Shown here: in pieces, positions 63,067 through 63,293 of the stretch | How positions within the stretch are numbered: the first letter of the stretch is position 1 | How the letters are laid out: each line of letters begins with the position of its first letter | From: Desulfobacterales bacterium HSG2 | GTDB taxonomy: Bacteria > Desulfobacterota > Desulfobacteria > Desulfobacterales > 4be13 | Assembly: GCA_030378035.1 (NCBI GenBank) | Contig: JAUCGI010000012.1 | Coordinates: 1 to 63,293, forward strand | DNA length: 63,293 bases | Direction of reading: 5' to 3' | Made by a program: the position numbers and the translations under genes | The notes under the pieces: model-generated | The model's input: only the letters and a program-made list of their open reading frames with translations | Database searches by the model: none | What the model was told of the DNA's origin: nothing

Positions 63067-63293
63067 GCTTCGGCCTGACAAATCCGGCGGAATGATGTTT
63101 CGGATTTGTCAATCTGAAACGAGCGTGGGGAAACCTGATTCCCGTATGACAAATCCGGCGGGATTTGTTAATCTGGCGGAAAGATGTTTCGGATTTGTCA
63201 ATCCGAAACGAGCGCGGGGGACCGAAACGAGATCGGGACCGAAACGAGCGCGGGGAAACCGGTGGGATGTTTCGGATTTGTCAATCCGAAACG
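63067..63293. repeat. Tandem array of GACAAATCCG/CGGATTTGTC units to the window end
   Basis: Several units contain GACAAATCCGGCGG, ATGTTTCGGATTTGTCAATC and GAAACGAGCGCGGGG. Each is palindromic (ACAAATCC/GGATTTGT). The design is like the array at 58.6 kb although the sequence differs. It continues past the window. Confidence 0.75.

Noticed and set aside
1..63293. tRNA, rRNA, riboswitch or replication origin
   Set aside because: I looked for cloverleaf ends, known riboswitch cores and DnaA-box clusters and saw none that I could support by eye.

Overview
The window looks like a chromosomal segment of a sulfate-reducing deltaproteobacterium (Desulfobacterota, Desulfobacteraceae/Desulfococcaceae-like; a filamentous Desulfonema-type host is possible but only inferred). 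The grounds are CHASE3 methyl-accepting proteins with the EAAGAGEAG tip, very large multi-domain hybrid kinases, a CheA with a C-terminal receiver, PP2C/STAS partner-switching proteins, a siroheme sulfite-reductase-like protein, and an extraordinary load of short repeats and MITE-like palindromes between genes. No rRNA or tRNA gene was recognised.

Layout. 0.2-5.4 kb: an alpha/beta hydrolase, a TnpB relic, an unknown protein, and a probable envelope-stress group (YbjN-like, PspA, DUF4178, small membrane protein). 5.5-28.4 kb (all plus strand): a chemosensory/signalling cluster in the order receiver-PP2C-HATPase, STAS, CheA hybrid, periplasmic solute-binding protein, MCP, CheW, MCP, decayed MCP, large hybrid kinase, CheB, CheR, receiver, cNMP-DUF4388 protein, and a sigma54 activator with receiver and PAS domains. 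Together these could form a chemosensory array whose output runs through phosphatase/anti-anti-sigma partner switching and a sigma54 regulator. 28.4-29.7 kb is a repeat field. 29.7-35.6 kb (minus strand): adenine deaminase and an aromatic amino-acid operon (aroC, aminotransferase, tyrA-type, pheA-type), followed by a DUF3795 protein. 36.3-37.5 kb is a second repeat field. 37.6-42.7 kb: an Rhs protein and a radical SAM protein. 42.9-46.4 kb: three tandem paralogues of an unrecognised zinc-ribbon/membrane protein. 46.6-53.3 kb: a complete type I restriction-modification operon (hsdM-hsdS-hsdR). 53.4-58.3 kb: a sodium:solute symporter, then a two-gene ATPase (DUF3696) unit that may be a defence system, with a partial duplication of its 5' end and nested MITEs. 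59-62 kb: a second PP2C phosphatase and a PilZ-like/sulfite-reductase-like fusion. The last 1.2 kb is repeats only.

The most striking feature cuts across all of this. At least a dozen sites carry short tandem arrays built from heptanucleotides (GTTTTGT, GTGTTTG, TTAAGGG, GTCAGTG, TTTACGG families), with two arrays made of hexanucleotides. Most are arranged head to head as (unit)n-(reverse-complement unit)n, and the G/T-rich arm is always 5' of the A/C-rich arm. They sit between genes, run into stop codons or leaders, and in three places lie inside coding sequence in frame: twice in CheA and once in a PP2C catalytic domain. A period of seven nucleotides is read as a seven-residue peptide repeat in every frame. 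Heptanucleotide tandem repeats (STRRs) are known from filamentous cyanobacteria; the inverted architecture with fixed polarity and the invasion of folded domains seem unusual.

Limits: all calls are by eye. Domain borders are approximate, and family names such as DUF4178, DUF3696, DUF3795 and YbjN are recognised from motif patterns, not from a search.
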